NCBI GenBank assembly: GCA_934661135.1
Contig: CAKUJA010000001.1
Span: forward strand, 16,163 to 80,162
Origin: an uncultured Oscillospiraceae bacterium
Lineage (GTDB): Bacteria; Bacillota; Clostridia; Oscillospirales; Oscillospiraceae
Length of the DNA: 64,000 bases
Direction of reading: 5' to 3'
In this document: positions 7,533-15,390 of the stretch, in pieces
Position numbering within the stretch: position 1 is the first letter of the stretch
How the letters are laid out: each line of letters begins with the position of its first letter
The notes under the pieces: generated by a model
The model's input: only the letters and a program-made list of their open reading frames with translations
The model's database searches: none
What the model was told of the DNA's origin: nothing
Made by a program: the position numbers and the translations under genes

Positions 7533-8768
7533 TTATTCCGCCGTGCGGATATATCCCGTACCGCGCACCTCGCAGTACCAAACGATCTGCCCCTCGGTAA
7601 AGGTATCCGTTGCGGAATACCGGCTGACTGCCACATCATTCTGTCCAACGCGGACGGAGAGCGGGTCGGTGCTCACAACTGTGGCTTCCTTGGTTGCGGT
7701 GACAAAGACCGCGTCAAATACGGCGTCGCCGGTATGGTCGATAACCGTGATTTTCGCGCCCTCCGGCAGATTGGAGAGCAGCTCTGCGCCGGCTGCTTCA
7801 AAATTGAGATAATACGCGCAGCCGTCCGCAAACGTGAAGTTATTTGACGCGCAGACAGCTTGCAGCTCTGCCGCATCAGCAAAGGTATAGTAGATCTCGC
7901 CTGCCGCAGCAACCGGCGTACCGACAACCTCACCGTCCATCATATAGACATTGACGCTGCGCCCCAGCAGACTGAGATCTGTGGAGACGGCAAATTCCTT
8001 ATGCCCCGCAAGCTTGCTCATTCCGGCGGCCAGCTTGCCGCCGGCGGTCGTCAGGTCCGCGCATTCATTGGCCTCCAATGTGCCGGTATAGCGAACCAGA
8101 TTGAACCGCGCTTCCATATAGGACTTCGGGTTCATCAGTGCATCGAGCGCATAGCGCATGACACCAACGGCATTCTGATCCACAACCGCCGGACATTGCA
8201 TTGCATTGTAGATCAGCAGGCACGCGTCATCCCGCGAGATTGCCGCGCCGGGCTGTCCGCTGAAGCCATCGTAGAGTCCCATTCCGGCCGCATCCTCATC
8301 CACATTGCGCGACCACTGGCTGCCGGTGTAGCGCGCACCGTCCTCTCCCAGGACCACCAGCAGCATCTTTGCCAGCTCGCGGCCGGTTACGGCGTCCTTC
8401 GGGCGGAACGTTCCCTGTCCGTTTCCGGTCAGAATTCCGCGTTCGGCGCAGTAGCAGACATAAACGTTTCCCCACGATCCCTGCGTATCCTGGAACAGAT
8501 AGAGATTGGACGGCTGCGGGTCTTCTGTGCAGAGCATGGCGATCACCTTCGCAATCTCCTCGCGCGTAATGGACGCGCCGGGGCGGAAGGTGCCGTCTGT
8601 ATACCCGGAAATCAGGCCAAGGTCGACCAGCATCCGGACGGCACCGGGATTTCGGATTTCCCCTTCATCGGCAAAGGCTGTTCGCGATGCAGGCGCAACT
8701 GCCGCCACGGGAAGGACACAGGTGAATATCAGTAAAAGGGTAATGCAGAGCGAAACAATTCGCTTCAC
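7533..8768 (-). CDS. Secreted S-layer-homology (SLH) domain protein
   Basis: An exported 411-residue protein. The GTG at 8768 follows a GGGAGGG Shine-Dalgarno and gives a clean signal peptide (MKRIVSLCITLLLIFTCVLP..., cleavage after about residue 34). Residues 35-200 contain SLH repeats with the usual pattern: a LVDLGLISGYTDGTFRPG unit, a CAERGILTGNGQGTFRPKD unit and a third weaker unit, which bind secondary cell-wall polymers. The remaining 200 residues are beta-rich and unassigned. Likely a cell-surface protein of unknown activity. An upstream in-frame ATG exists but lacks a binding site. Confidence 0.85.
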   Translation of the reverse strand: MKRIVSLCITLLLIFTCVLPVAAVAPASRTAFADEGEIRNPGAVRMLVDLGLISGYTDGTFRPGASITREEIAKVIAMLCTEDPQPSNLYLFQDTQGSWGNVYVCYCAERGILTGNGQGTFRPKDAVTGRELAKMLLVVLGEDGARYTGSQWSRNVDEDAAGMGLYDGFSGQPGAAISRDDACLLIYNAMQCPAVVDQNAVGVMRYALDALMNPKSYMEARFNLVRYTGTLEANECADLTTAGGKLAAGMSKLAGHKEFAVSTDLSLLGRSVNVYMMDGEVVGTPVAAAGEIYYTFADAAELQAVCASNNFTFADGCAYYLNFEAAGAELLSNLPEGAKITVIDHTGDAVFDAVFVTATKEATVVSTDPLSVRVGQNDVAVSRYSATDTFTEGQIVWYCEVRGTGYIRTAE

Positions 8769-8862
8769 GGCGCAACCCTCCCTTCTTCGTTCTGTCATTT
8801 AGTATAAACGCAAGCAGGAAGGTTTGCAAGCGACGCGGGCAGGATGTAACATAACTGTAAAG

Positions 8863-8898
8863 AAACGGCCAAATTTCCAGTCAAATTTGGCCGTTTTT
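8863..8898. terminator. Bidirectional terminator between SLH gene and lexA
   Basis: AAACGGCCAAATTT and AAATTTGGCCGTTT pair with an 8-nt loop and are flanked by a T-run on the plus side and A-rich sequence on the other. Confidence 0.7.
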
Positions 8899-8937
8899 TC
8901 CACAGTTTGCGGAAACGCTGTGGAAAAGTACAAAGAG

Positions 8938-8966
8938 CGGCGCGCCACAGTACGTGGTGCGCCGCG
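8938..8966 (-). terminator. Hairpin just after the lexA stop
   Basis: CGGCGC-GCCAC and CGTGGT-GCGCCG invert around a short loop 5 bp beyond the lexA stop. The minus-strand tail is only moderately T-rich (CTCTTTGTACTTTTCC). Confidence 0.55.
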
Positions 8967-8970
8967 ATTC

Positions 8971-9549
8971 TCAGTAGTCGCGCAGAAGTGCTTTCACCCG
9001 GCCGATGATCGTTGCATGGTTGCCGGGAATCGGCTCGTAGTTCGGATTTTCCGGCATCAGCCAGACGCCGGTTCGTGTTCTTTGAAAGCGCTTGACTGTC
9101 GCAGAGTCCTCAAGCAGTGCAACGACGATCTCTCCGTTTTCCGCCGTCTGCTGCGGGCGGACAACGATCTTATCGCCGTCGAAAATCCCGGCGCCGATCA
9201 TCGAGTCGCCGCGCACGCGCAGCGCAAAGCAGCCGGCTTCTCCCTCCCACGGCAGATACCCTTCAATGTTTTCCGTTGCAAGGATCGGCACACCTGCTGT
9301 TACAACGCCGACAATCGGAATGCGGTCGGCGCGGTGCGAATCGGGCAGGGAAATGGCGCGCTTTTTCATCTCATCCATCTCAATCAGGCCTGCTTCACGC
9401 AGCGCATTGAGATGATAGTGCACCGTCGCGGTGGATTGCAGGCCGACGGCAGAGCAAATTTCGCGCACCGATGGCGCGTAGCCATGGTCGTTTACAAATT
9501 TCGTCAGGAAATTCAAGATCTGCTCTCGTTTATTGCTTGTTCGTGCCAT
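8971..9549 (-). CDS. lexA: LexA, SOS repressor
   Basis: 192-residue repressor that self-cleaves when stimulated by RecA-ssDNA. N-terminal winged helix (residues 1-65) with SVREICSAVGLQSTATVHYHL, then the peptidase domain. Cleavage bond Ala85-Gly86 in VVTAGVP, catalytic Ser116 in RGDSMIGAG and Lys153 in ATVKRF are all present, so it should be functional. A LexA-box-like palindrome overlaps the -35 region of its own promoter, consistent with autoregulation. It is monocistronic, with hairpins behind it. Confidence 0.96.
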   Translation of the reverse strand: MARTSNKREQILNFLTKFVNDHGYAPSVREICSAVGLQSTATVHYHLNALREAGLIEMDEMKKRAISLPDSHRADRIPIVGVVTAGVPILATENIEGYLPWEGEAGCFALRVRGDSMIGAGIFDGDKIVVRPQQTAENGEIVVALLEDSATVKRFQRTRTGVWLMPENPNYEPIPGNHATIIGRVKALLRDY

Positions 9550-9599
9550 TGTTCGCTTCCTCCATCCGTGCGGAGCGTCTGCGCCCCGGTTTCACATCC

Positions 9600-9638
9600 A
9601 GTATAACATAGTCAATGTGAGAAATCAAACAAATGTTT
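9600..9638 (-). promoter_or_regulatory. lexA promoter with overlapping LexA-box-like operator
   Basis: On the minus strand TTGATT (9628-9623) and TATACT (9605-9600) are 17 bp apart. The palindrome AAACATTTGTTT (9627-9638) overlaps the -35 box; it is one base per half-site away from the Gram-positive GAAC-N4-GTTC LexA core. Confidence 0.6.
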
Positions 9639-9654
9639 ATAATTTTATGGATTT

Positions 9655-10539
9655 TTATAGACCTTCCAGATCAAATACCGGGACATATTCGCTGCGCGCT
9701 GCCGTGACATCCTGCGTATAGCCGCTTTCAATGCCCAGCAGATCGAGGTAGGACAGTACCGCGTCGTATTCGTCCTCGGTGACGGTTCGGTCGAATGGAG
9801 GCATCCGCTTTGCACGCCCCGCCGGGATATACTGGCTCATCAGGCTCAGCCAGACGTCACCGTGCGGGAACGCGTCCGCAAACCAGTCCAATACGCCGAG
9901 CGAATTGTCAATCTGCCCCGGCAGCACCAGATGCCGGACAATCATGCCGCGCTGCATGATCTCATCCTTGACGACAGCCGAACCGACCTGGCGGTACATT
10001 TCTTCAATTGCCGCCGCAGCGACCTCCGGATAGTCCGGCGCGGCGGAGAGCTGGCTGGCCAGCGCCGCGTTGGAGTATTTCATGTCCGGCAGGTAGATGT
10101 CGATCAGTCCTTCCAGCTCGCGCAGCGTTTCCACGCGCTCATAGCCGCCGCAGTTATAGATCACCGGCACAGGCAGCTTCGGCGTCAGCGCCGGGAGAAT
10201 ACTTGGCAGAAAGTGTGTCGGCGTGACAAGGTCGATACTCTGGCAGCCTTCGTCGATCAGACGCTCGAATGTTTCCCGGAGCTGTGCAGCAGATACATCC
10301 TTCCCGAAATTTTCATGTGAGATCAGCTCATTCTGGCAGTACAGACATCCGAGCGTGCAGCCGGAGAAAAACACTGCGCCCGCGCCATAGCTCCCGGAAA
10401 GCACCGGTTCTTCCCAGTAGTGCAGCGCTGCGCGGGCAGCACGCATGGTTCCCGGCTGTTTGCAATACCCGAGTTGCCGTTCAGTTCGGTTCACGCCGCA
10501 TTGCCGCGGACACAGCATACAGTGCTCATACGTCAGCAT
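9655..10539 (-). CDS. Radical SAM protein, PflA/PflX-like (COG1313 type)
   Basis: 294 residues. An N-terminal Cys motif (CMLCPRQCGVNR) is followed by the radical SAM cluster loop GCTLGCLYCQN near residues 61-71, whose three Cys bind the [4Fe-4S] that reduces S-adenosylmethionine. The order of Cys motifs fits the uncharacterised PflX group often labelled pyruvate formate-lyase activating enzyme. No glycyl-radical enzyme gene is adjacent, so a true PFL-activating role is doubtful. The start at 10539 is chosen for GAGGTGG just upstream. It has its own promoter, back to back with that of the lipoprotein gene. Confidence 0.85.
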   Translation of the reverse strand: MLTYEHCMLCPRQCGVNRTERQLGYCKQPGTMRAARAALHYWEEPVLSGSYGAGAVFFSGCTLGCLYCQNELISHENFGKDVSAAQLRETFERLIDEGCQSIDLVTPTHFLPSILPALTPKLPVPVIYNCGGYERVETLRELEGLIDIYLPDMKYSNAALASQLSAAPDYPEVAAAAIEEMYRQVGSAVVKDEIMQRGMIVRHLVLPGQIDNSLGVLDWFADAFPHGDVWLSLMSQYIPAGRAKRMPPFDRTVTEDEYDAVLSYLDLLGIESGYTQDVTAARSEYVPVFDLEGL

Positions 10540-10565
10540 TAGATCCACCTCGTTTCCTGTCCACC

Positions 10566-10594
10566 AGTATAGCAAGTCTCCGCGCTTTACACAA
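10566..10594 (-). promoter_or_regulatory. Promoter of the radical SAM gene
   Basis: On the minus strand TTGTGT (10594-10589), 17 bp, TATACT (10571-10566). It overlaps the divergent lipoprotein promoter. Confidence 0.6.
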
Positions 10595-10614
10595 GGTTTT
10601 TTCTATGGTACACT
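10586..10614 (+). promoter_or_regulatory. Promoter of the lipoprotein gene
   Basis: TTTACA (10586-10591), 17 bp, TACACT (10609-10614). Its -35 overlaps the -35 of the opposite promoter, so the two may exclude one another. Confidence 0.6.
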
Positions 10615-10648
10615 ACACCTAGCTTTAGATAGACAATTGGAGGAACCA

Positions 10649-11194
10649 ATGAAAAAAGGAAACGCAGCCGCGATCTTTGCTGCGGTGTTGATGACGCTCT
10701 GTGCCTGTACGCAGAGCACCCTGCCGGATACCGCACCAACCGCGACCACGCAGACGGAGCAGGCCGAAGCTTCTGTTTCTGAAAGCAAGCCGGCAGAAAT
10801 GCCCGCGCAGAGCACACCGGAAGCTGCGCTTTCTTCCGATTCTTTTCTGGACGAGCCGCAGACTGTTCAGGCGGATTTGGATGAGGTTGTGACGTATACG
10901 TTCCGGCTGCCCAAGCTCACATTGGAGGATGCGGACGCAAGCGCCGCAGTAAACGCCTGTTTTGAAGATCTTTTGTCCTCGCTGGAGCGATATGCGGACG
11001 AGACGGTCTATCCCGCGGCGCTCGAACGCCAGGCCATGGCGTTTTTAGATGGCGATTACACCATTACGGCAAGCGAGGATGTTTTGACGGTGGTCTACAC
11101 AGTATCAGAGCGATATGGGGCAGATGGTGCGACGGTTACGCACGACAAGACATATCAGTTCGACCTGACAACCGGTGCGCAGTTGGCAGAATAG
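10649..11194 (+). CDS. Putative lipoprotein, function unknown
   Basis: 181 residues. The N-terminus MKKGNAAAIFAAVLMTLCAC is a lipoprotein signal with a lipobox-like LCAC, the last Cys being the lipidated residue. A Thr/Glu/Ala/Pro-rich linker of about 50 residues follows, then a globular part with alternating charged and aromatic residues (VTYTFRLPKLTLEDADASAA..., ending THDKTYQFDLTTGAQLAE) that resembles extracellular DUF3298/DUF4163-type beta domains; that similarity is weak. The ATG has GGAGGA upstream. The stop codon lies inside the first parS site. Confidence 0.75.
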   Translation: MKKGNAAAIFAAVLMTLCACTQSTLPDTAPTATTQTEQAEASVSESKPAEMPAQSTPEAALSSDSFLDEPQTVQADLDEVVTYTFRLPKLTLEDADASAAVNACFEDLLSSLERYADETVYPAALERQAMAFLDGDYTITASEDVLTVVYTVSERYGADGATVTHDKTYQFDLTTGAQLAE

Positions 11195-11208
11195 TTTCAC
11201 GTGAAACA
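11193..11208. promoter_or_regulatory. parS site 1 (ParB/Spo0J binding)
   Basis: AGTTTCACGTGAAACA matches the 16-bp bacterial parS consensus TGTTTCACGTGAAACA at 15 positions. It overlaps the stop codon of the lipoprotein gene. Confidence 0.85.
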
Positions 11209-11236
11209 TTTCATCCAGTGTATCAAAACAATCAAC

Positions 11237-11252
11237 TGTTTCACGTGAAACA
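11237..11252. promoter_or_regulatory. parS site 2 (ParB/Spo0J binding)
   Basis: TGTTTCACGTGAAACA, a perfect 16-bp parS palindrome, 44 bp from the first. Both lie about 7 kb from oriC, as expected for centromere sites loading ParB and SMC near the origin. Confidence 0.92.
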
Positions 11253-11273
11253 ATGATGATAAGAGTGACAACA

Positions 11274-12656
11274 ATGAAAATAAACGAAAAATACACAGTG
11301 ACAATTCAAGGTTCGGCCAGCGACGGCAGGGGAGTTGCACGCATCGACGGAGAAGTGGTGTTTGTACCCGATGCAATCCCCGGAGAAATCTGCTCGGTTC
11401 AAATTGAGCACATCGGCCGCAGCGCGGCATTTGCAAAGCTGCTGCGTGTAGAACAGCCATCTGCACACCGAATTACGCCGGACTGTCCCTATTACCCTGC
11501 CTGCGGCGGCTGCAGATTCCGTCACATGGACTATGAGATGGAGTTGGAGCTCAAGCGCCAGCGGGTTTTGGATGCGCTGAACCGAATTGGCGGCTGTCAT
11601 TTGGACACACTGGCGATCACAGGCGCAACGCAGACGCACGAATACCGCAACAAGGTGCAATATCCGGTACAGGAGCAGGACGGCAAGCCGGTCGCGGGTT
11701 TCTACGCCGGTGGCACGCACCGCGTCATCCCCGTAGCGCATTGTCACATTCAGCCTGCCTGTGCAGATATAATTCGGACAGTAATCTTGCATTGGATGGA
11801 ACAGCATCACATCCGCGCGTATGAAGAAATGGCCGGACGCGGTACAATCCGCCACATTTATCTTCGCCGCGGCGCTGTCAGCGGTGAACTGCTCGTCTGC
11901 ATCAGCGCAAACTGCAAGCGGCTCCCACACAGCGCAGAATTGGTCGCGGCGCTGCGCGAAGCCGTACCGGACGTGACAACCATCGTTTTTACGCCAAACG
12001 AGAAAAAGGGAAATACAATTCTTGGTGATACGTTTCAGACGCTTTACGGCAGTGGAACCATAGAGGACACGCTCTGCGGTCTGCGATTTCAGCTCAGTCC
12101 GGCCGCATTTTACCAGGTCAACCACGATCAGGCGGAGCGTCTCTATGAAAAGGCACTGCACTACGCCGGTCTGACTGGAACGGAAACAGTGCTGGATCTC
12201 TACTGTGGAACCGGAACCATCACGCTCTGCCTGGCACGGCAGGCCGGACACGCAATTGGCGTTGAGGTTGTTGCAAGTGCCATCAAAGATGCGAAGAAAA
12301 ACGCCGTCCGAAACAATCTTGCAGAAAAAACAGATTTTTACTGCATGGATGCCGGACAGGCGGCGCAGAAGCTTGCAGCAGAGGGGACAACACCGGATGT
12401 GATTGTTGTCGATCCGCCACGCAAGGGCATCAGCGGTGATGTGATTGACGCAATCGCAGCCATGGCGCCGGAGCGCGTTGTTTATGTTTCCTGCGACCCG
12501 GCAACACTTGCTCGCGATGTTAAATTGCTCCGTGAACGTGGTTTCGACCTGAAAGCCGCCGAAGCAGTTGATCTGTTCCCGCGCTGTGCGCACGTGGAGA
12601 GCGTAGTTCTGCTGGCAAAAACAACAAGTAAAAGCGTAAAAATGATTGAAAAATAA
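11274..12656 (+). CDS. RlmD/TrmA-family RNA (uracil-5)-methyltransferase
   Basis: SAM-dependent enzyme that makes 5-methyluridine in rRNA or tRNA. 460 residues: N-terminal TRAM RNA-binding domain (about 1-60); Fe-S cysteines Cys71, Cys77, Cys80 and Cys157; SAM motif LDLYCGTGTITLCL; DPPRKGISGD; and the nucleophile Cys407 in VSCDPATLARDV. These fit RumA/RlmCD-type 23S rRNA methyltransferases. The ATG at 11274 is preferred because two earlier in-frame ATGs sit directly against the parS site with no binding sequence. A terminator hairpin follows, so it is a single-gene unit. Confidence 0.88.
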   Translation: MKINEKYTVTIQGSASDGRGVARIDGEVVFVPDAIPGEICSVQIEHIGRSAAFAKLLRVEQPSAHRITPDCPYYPACGGCRFRHMDYEMELELKRQRVLDALNRIGGCHLDTLAITGATQTHEYRNKVQYPVQEQDGKPVAGFYAGGTHRVIPVAHCHIQPACADIIRTVILHWMEQHHIRAYEEMAGRGTIRHIYLRRGAVSGELLVCISANCKRLPHSAELVAALREAVPDVTTIVFTPNEKKGNTILGDTFQTLYGSGTIEDTLCGLRFQLSPAAFYQVNHDQAERLYEKALHYAGLTGTETVLDLYCGTGTITLCLARQAGHAIGVEVVASAIKDAKKNAVRNNLAEKTDFYCMDAGQAAQKLAAEGTTPDVIVVDPPRKGISGDVIDAIAAMAPERVVYVSCDPATLARDVKLLRERGFDLKAAEAVDLFPRCAHVESVVLLAKTTSKSVKMIEK

Positions 12657-12662
12657 AGTTTT

Positions 12663-12694
12663 CCGAGGGTTTGGACGTAAATCCAGGCCCTCGG
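12663..12694 (+). terminator. Terminator after the RlmD-like gene
   Basis: CCGAGGG and CCCTCGG close a hairpin with an inner TTTGGA/TCCAGG pairing, followed by ATTTTC. The next 150 bp up to the sigma gene are AT-rich and hold no gene. Confidence 0.7.
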
Positions 12695-12844
12695 ATTTTC
12701 TGCGTTTAAGGGAGTAGCAAAGAGGCTGATTTTTATAGTTGGATAGATAGAAATATTGGCATGATATATTTTTTGAAAAACTATCTTTTTTCTGTATCTT
12801 TTTTTGACTTGCTGACTCTAATGTATGAAACGAGGTGATAGGGA

Positions 12845-13330
12845 ATGAAAGAGTTCGACGCAATATTCAAAGAGTTCACCCCAATGGTCTATCATTTCTT
12901 GTTATCCCTTTGCGGAAATGAGAGTTTAGCTGAAGAACTGACATCCGAAACGTTTTATCAAGCGTATCTTCATATAGGACAATTTCGCGGGGACTGTAAA
13001 ATTGAAACTTGGCTGTGCCAGATTGCGAAAAATTCCCTTATAAAAGAGCAAAAGCGGCGTAGTAGGTTTGTCAATCCAGGTACATTGAAAAGCACTGTTG
13101 GCGACACGGAATTTTTTGAATCATTAGCAAATAAGGAACAAGCATTACAGATACATGGGCATCTCCACACTCTGAAAGAACCTTACAGGGAAGTATTTAT
13201 GTTGAGAGTGTTTGGTGATCTGAGCTTCAAAGAAATTGCCGATATTTGTGGAAAGTCAGAATCGTGGGCTAAAGTTACATTCTACCGGGCAAAAAGCAAG
13301 TTAAATGAGAATATGGAGGGAAAAATATGA
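12845..13330 (+). CDS. ECF-type RNA polymerase sigma factor
   Basis: 161 residues. Region 2 near residues 5-70 (FTPMVYHFLLSLCGNESLAEELTSETF, then GDCKIETWLCQIAKN) and region 4 near 108-155 (LKEPYREVFMLRVFGDLSFKEIA, then the helix-turn-helix SESWAKVTFYRAKSKL). It directs transcription of a small regulon under an external signal. It shares an ATGA overlap with the following anti-sigma gene, the usual pairing. Codon use is visibly AT-rich compared with neighbours, suggesting transfer. A GAGGTG binding site precedes the ATG. Confidence 0.9.
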   Translation: MKEFDAIFKEFTPMVYHFLLSLCGNESLAEELTSETFYQAYLHIGQFRGDCKIETWLCQIAKNSLIKEQKRRSRFVNPGTLKSTVGDTEFFESLANKEQALQIHGHLHTLKEPYREVFMLRVFGDLSFKEIADICGKSESWAKVTFYRAKSKLNENMEGKI

Positions 13331-14031
13331 ATTACAACTGTGGTATTATTGACGATCTCCTTCCGCTGTATGTGGATGGAGCCTGTTCAGATGAAAGCAA
13401 AGCCGCAATCGAAGCACATTTAGCATCTTGCAAAGCGTGTCGAGAGAAGTTGGAAAGAATGCAAACTGAAACTGTTGTTTCCGAAACAGTTAAATCTTCC
13501 GGCGAAATAACAGCAGTCAAATACGCAAAAAAGGTTAGGAAACATCGTATTAAATTAGCTGTCGGCGCAGTTGCAATATCTTTTTTTGCTGCCTGTGTAC
13601 TTTCCTTGGTTTTTCTAACGATAAAAGATATGCACGATCAAGCAAATCCTGTAATCCATGAAGTTGAAACGGGAATATACAATTTAACATCCAACGATCT
13701 GGAGGTTGCTGTTGCAGATATCGATGATTATATTTTCTTCACAAACAATGAGAAGATAGAAGTTTCTGTCAATAAGGATAAAACTTATTCTGGCGAAGTG
13801 CTGCTATGGAATGCTGATGATCAGAATAATCCTATTACGATTGGCTACGGGAAAATCACGTCAGAAAAAAGATCTTTCACATTTTCAAACCTAAGTTCGG
13901 CACATAGGTATATGATTACATGCGACGGGAACGAAGAATTGATCCTAACCATTACAGACGGTCGGAATATAAGTTTCTTTGGCAGCATGAAGAATGTATT
14001 CAATATGATTTTAGAGACGATACTATTTTGA
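13327..14031 (+). CDS. Zinc-finger anti-sigma factor, membrane-anchored
   Basis: 234 residues. Residues 1-45 form a zf-HC2 anti-sigma domain (CGIIDDLLPLYVDG, then the zinc motif HLASCKAC: His-x3-Cys-x2-Cys). One transmembrane helix follows at about 78-98 (LAVGAVAISFFAACVLSLVFL), then an extracellular domain of 130 residues. It would hold the cognate sigma factor inactive at the membrane until a signal arrives. Start codon overlaps the sigma gene by 4 nt. The AT-rich composition matches its partner, not the surroundings. The extracellular domain is unrecognised. Confidence 0.88.
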   Translation: MNYNCGIIDDLLPLYVDGACSDESKAAIEAHLASCKACREKLERMQTETVVSETVKSSGEITAVKYAKKVRKHRIKLAVGAVAISFFAACVLSLVFLTIKDMHDQANPVIHEVETGIYNLTSNDLEVAVADIDDYIFFTNNEKIEVSVNKDKTYSGEVLLWNADDQNNPITIGYGKITSEKRSFTFSNLSSAHRYMITCDGNEELILTITDGRNISFFGSMKNVFNMILETILF

Positions 14032-14056
14032 AAAAAGATCGTTCCTCGACAATCTC

Positions 14057-14092
14057 AAAGCGTTCCCACTCCAATCGGAGTGGGAACGCTTT
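14057..14092. terminator. Perfect hairpin flush with repeat R1a
   Basis: AAAGCGTTCCCACTCC and its complement form a perfect 16-bp stem with AATC loop, A-rich before and CTTT after. It probably terminates the anti-sigma operon and abuts R1a without a gap. Confidence 0.7.
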
Positions 14093-14256
14093 CAGCGTGT
14101 TGAAAAAGTCTTTTCGCCCCGCTGCCCGTCCAGCTTTTCAAACTTAAAAAGTTTGAAAAGCTGCTTGATTGAACGCGAAGGGGGCTCTTTGCCCCCTTCA
14201 CTCTTCCCCTGCAACTCTGTCGCGAAACTGCATTTCATCGTTATTTGACAGTCTCA
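14093..14256 (+). repeat. R1a: ~164-bp structured intergenic repeat
   Basis: Copy 1 of family R1, beginning CAGCGTGTTGAAAAAG and ending TTGACAGTCTCA. It contains a 14-bp stem (AGCTTTTCAAACTT, 3-nt loop) and a 9-bp stem (GAAGGGGGC-TCTTT-GCCCCCTTC). It fills the space between two convergent genes and ends at the base before the ttcA-like stop codon. It has no coding capacity. Other copies: 16647-16809 and 41745-41907. Confidence 0.85.
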
Positions 14257-15390
14257 TTATTCAGATTTTAAATCATAGGTATCAAGAAAATGGACTTTTC
14301 TCCCATGCTGCTTGTAGGCGATCACCGTATCCAGGCAGACATTTTCCACGCTGCGGAAAATATGCGCTTCAACATCCGGGTTGCGCTGCTTCAGCTCCTG
14401 AATCAGCATCTTGATCTCCTGCCGCTTTGAGCGCGTCTCCTCGTTGTTGCAGGTTGTGCAGGTGTCGGTAAACTTACAGGCGCACTGGATAAAATGCAGA
14501 TCATTCGCGTCCCGCCAGCGCTTGATGTCATCCTCCCGGATCAGATAGAGCGGACGAATCAGCTCCATTCCCGGGAAATTGGTGCTGTGCAGTTTCGGCA
14601 TCATGGTCTGAATCTGCGCGCCCCAGAGCATTCCCATCAAAATTGTTTCGATCACGTCGTCATAGTGGTGACCAAGCGCAATTTTATTGCAGCCAAGCTC
14701 CTGCGCATAGCGGTAGAGATAGCCGCGGCGCATTCGTGCGCAGAGGTAGCACGGCGATTTTTCCACGTTATAGACGGAATCGAAGATCTCTGACTCGAAA
14801 ATATGGATGGGAATATCCAGTTTTCGCGCATTTTCTTCAATCACCCGGCGATTTTCCGGACTGTATCCCGGGTCCATCACCAGGAATTTCACCTCAAATG
14901 GGAACTTATTGTGCAGCTTTAGCTCTTGAAAGAGCTTTGCCATCAGCATGGAATCCTTGCCTCCGGAGATACAGACCGCAATGCGGTCGTTCGGCTTTAC
15001 AAGCTCATACTGCTGAATCGCCTTGGTGAAATTGCACCAGATCTTCTCACGGAAGCGTTTGCGCAGGCTGCTCTCCACACGTGCTTTGACCTCTGCATCA
15101 TTGCTTTTCCGCATCTCCTGCTGAAGCCAGGCAGAGTACCCTCCCTTCAGGCTATACGCCTCAATTCCGGCCGCCTGAAGCGTCTCAGCGGCATCCAGAC
15201 TGAATTGGCCGCGTGCGCAGTAGATGACAATCGGTTTTCCATCTGCCGGCGGCGCGTCTGTCAGCTCCTCCGCGCGCATTCCTTCCGCACCCGGAATGAT
15301 ACCGTATTCGCGCGATCGTGCATCCCGAATATCAATTAGATGGTAGGTTCCCGGCTGAAGCGCAGCCAGTTGTTCAGCAGTCATCTCCAT
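14257..15390 (-). CDS. Rhodanese-TtcA fusion: sulfurtransferase plus tRNA 2-thiolation ATPase
   Basis: 377 residues. Residues 1-90 are a rhodanese domain with active-site Cys58 (VIYCARGQFS), able to carry persulfide sulfur. Residues 110-370 are a TtcA-type PP-loop ATPase with SGGKDS at 142-147 and cluster-type cysteines C214/C217 (SPCYLCARMRRG), C303 (HFIQCAC) and further C305, C311 and C314. TtcA makes 2-thiocytidine at tRNA position 32 using a [4Fe-4S] cluster. The fusion suggests direct sulfur hand-over. The start overlaps the upstream MOSC gene by 17 nt, so they form one operon. The exact RNA target is inferred from the family only. Confidence 0.85.
   Translation of the reverse strand: MEMTAEQLAALQPGTYHLIDIRDARSREYGIIPGAEGMRAEELTDAPPADGKPIVIYCARGQFSLDAAETLQAAGIEAYSLKGGYSAWLQQEMRKSNDAEVKARVESSLRKRFREKIWCNFTKAIQQYELVKPNDRIAVCISGGKDSMLMAKLFQELKLHNKFPFEVKFLVMDPGYSPENRRVIEENARKLDIPIHIFESEIFDSVYNVEKSPCYLCARMRRGYLYRYAQELGCNKIALGHHYDDVIETILMGMLWGAQIQTMMPKLHSTNFPGMELIRPLYLIREDDIKRWRDANDLHFIQCACKFTDTCTTCNNEETRSKRQEIKMLIQELKQRNPDVEAHIFRSVENVCLDTVIAYKQHGRKVHFLDTYDLKSE

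Noticed and set aside
11241..12863. A 540-codon minus-strand frame across the RlmD-like gene.
   Set aside because: Antisense to a gene with complete catalytic motifs; the translation is low in recognisable structure and runs through parS and a terminator.
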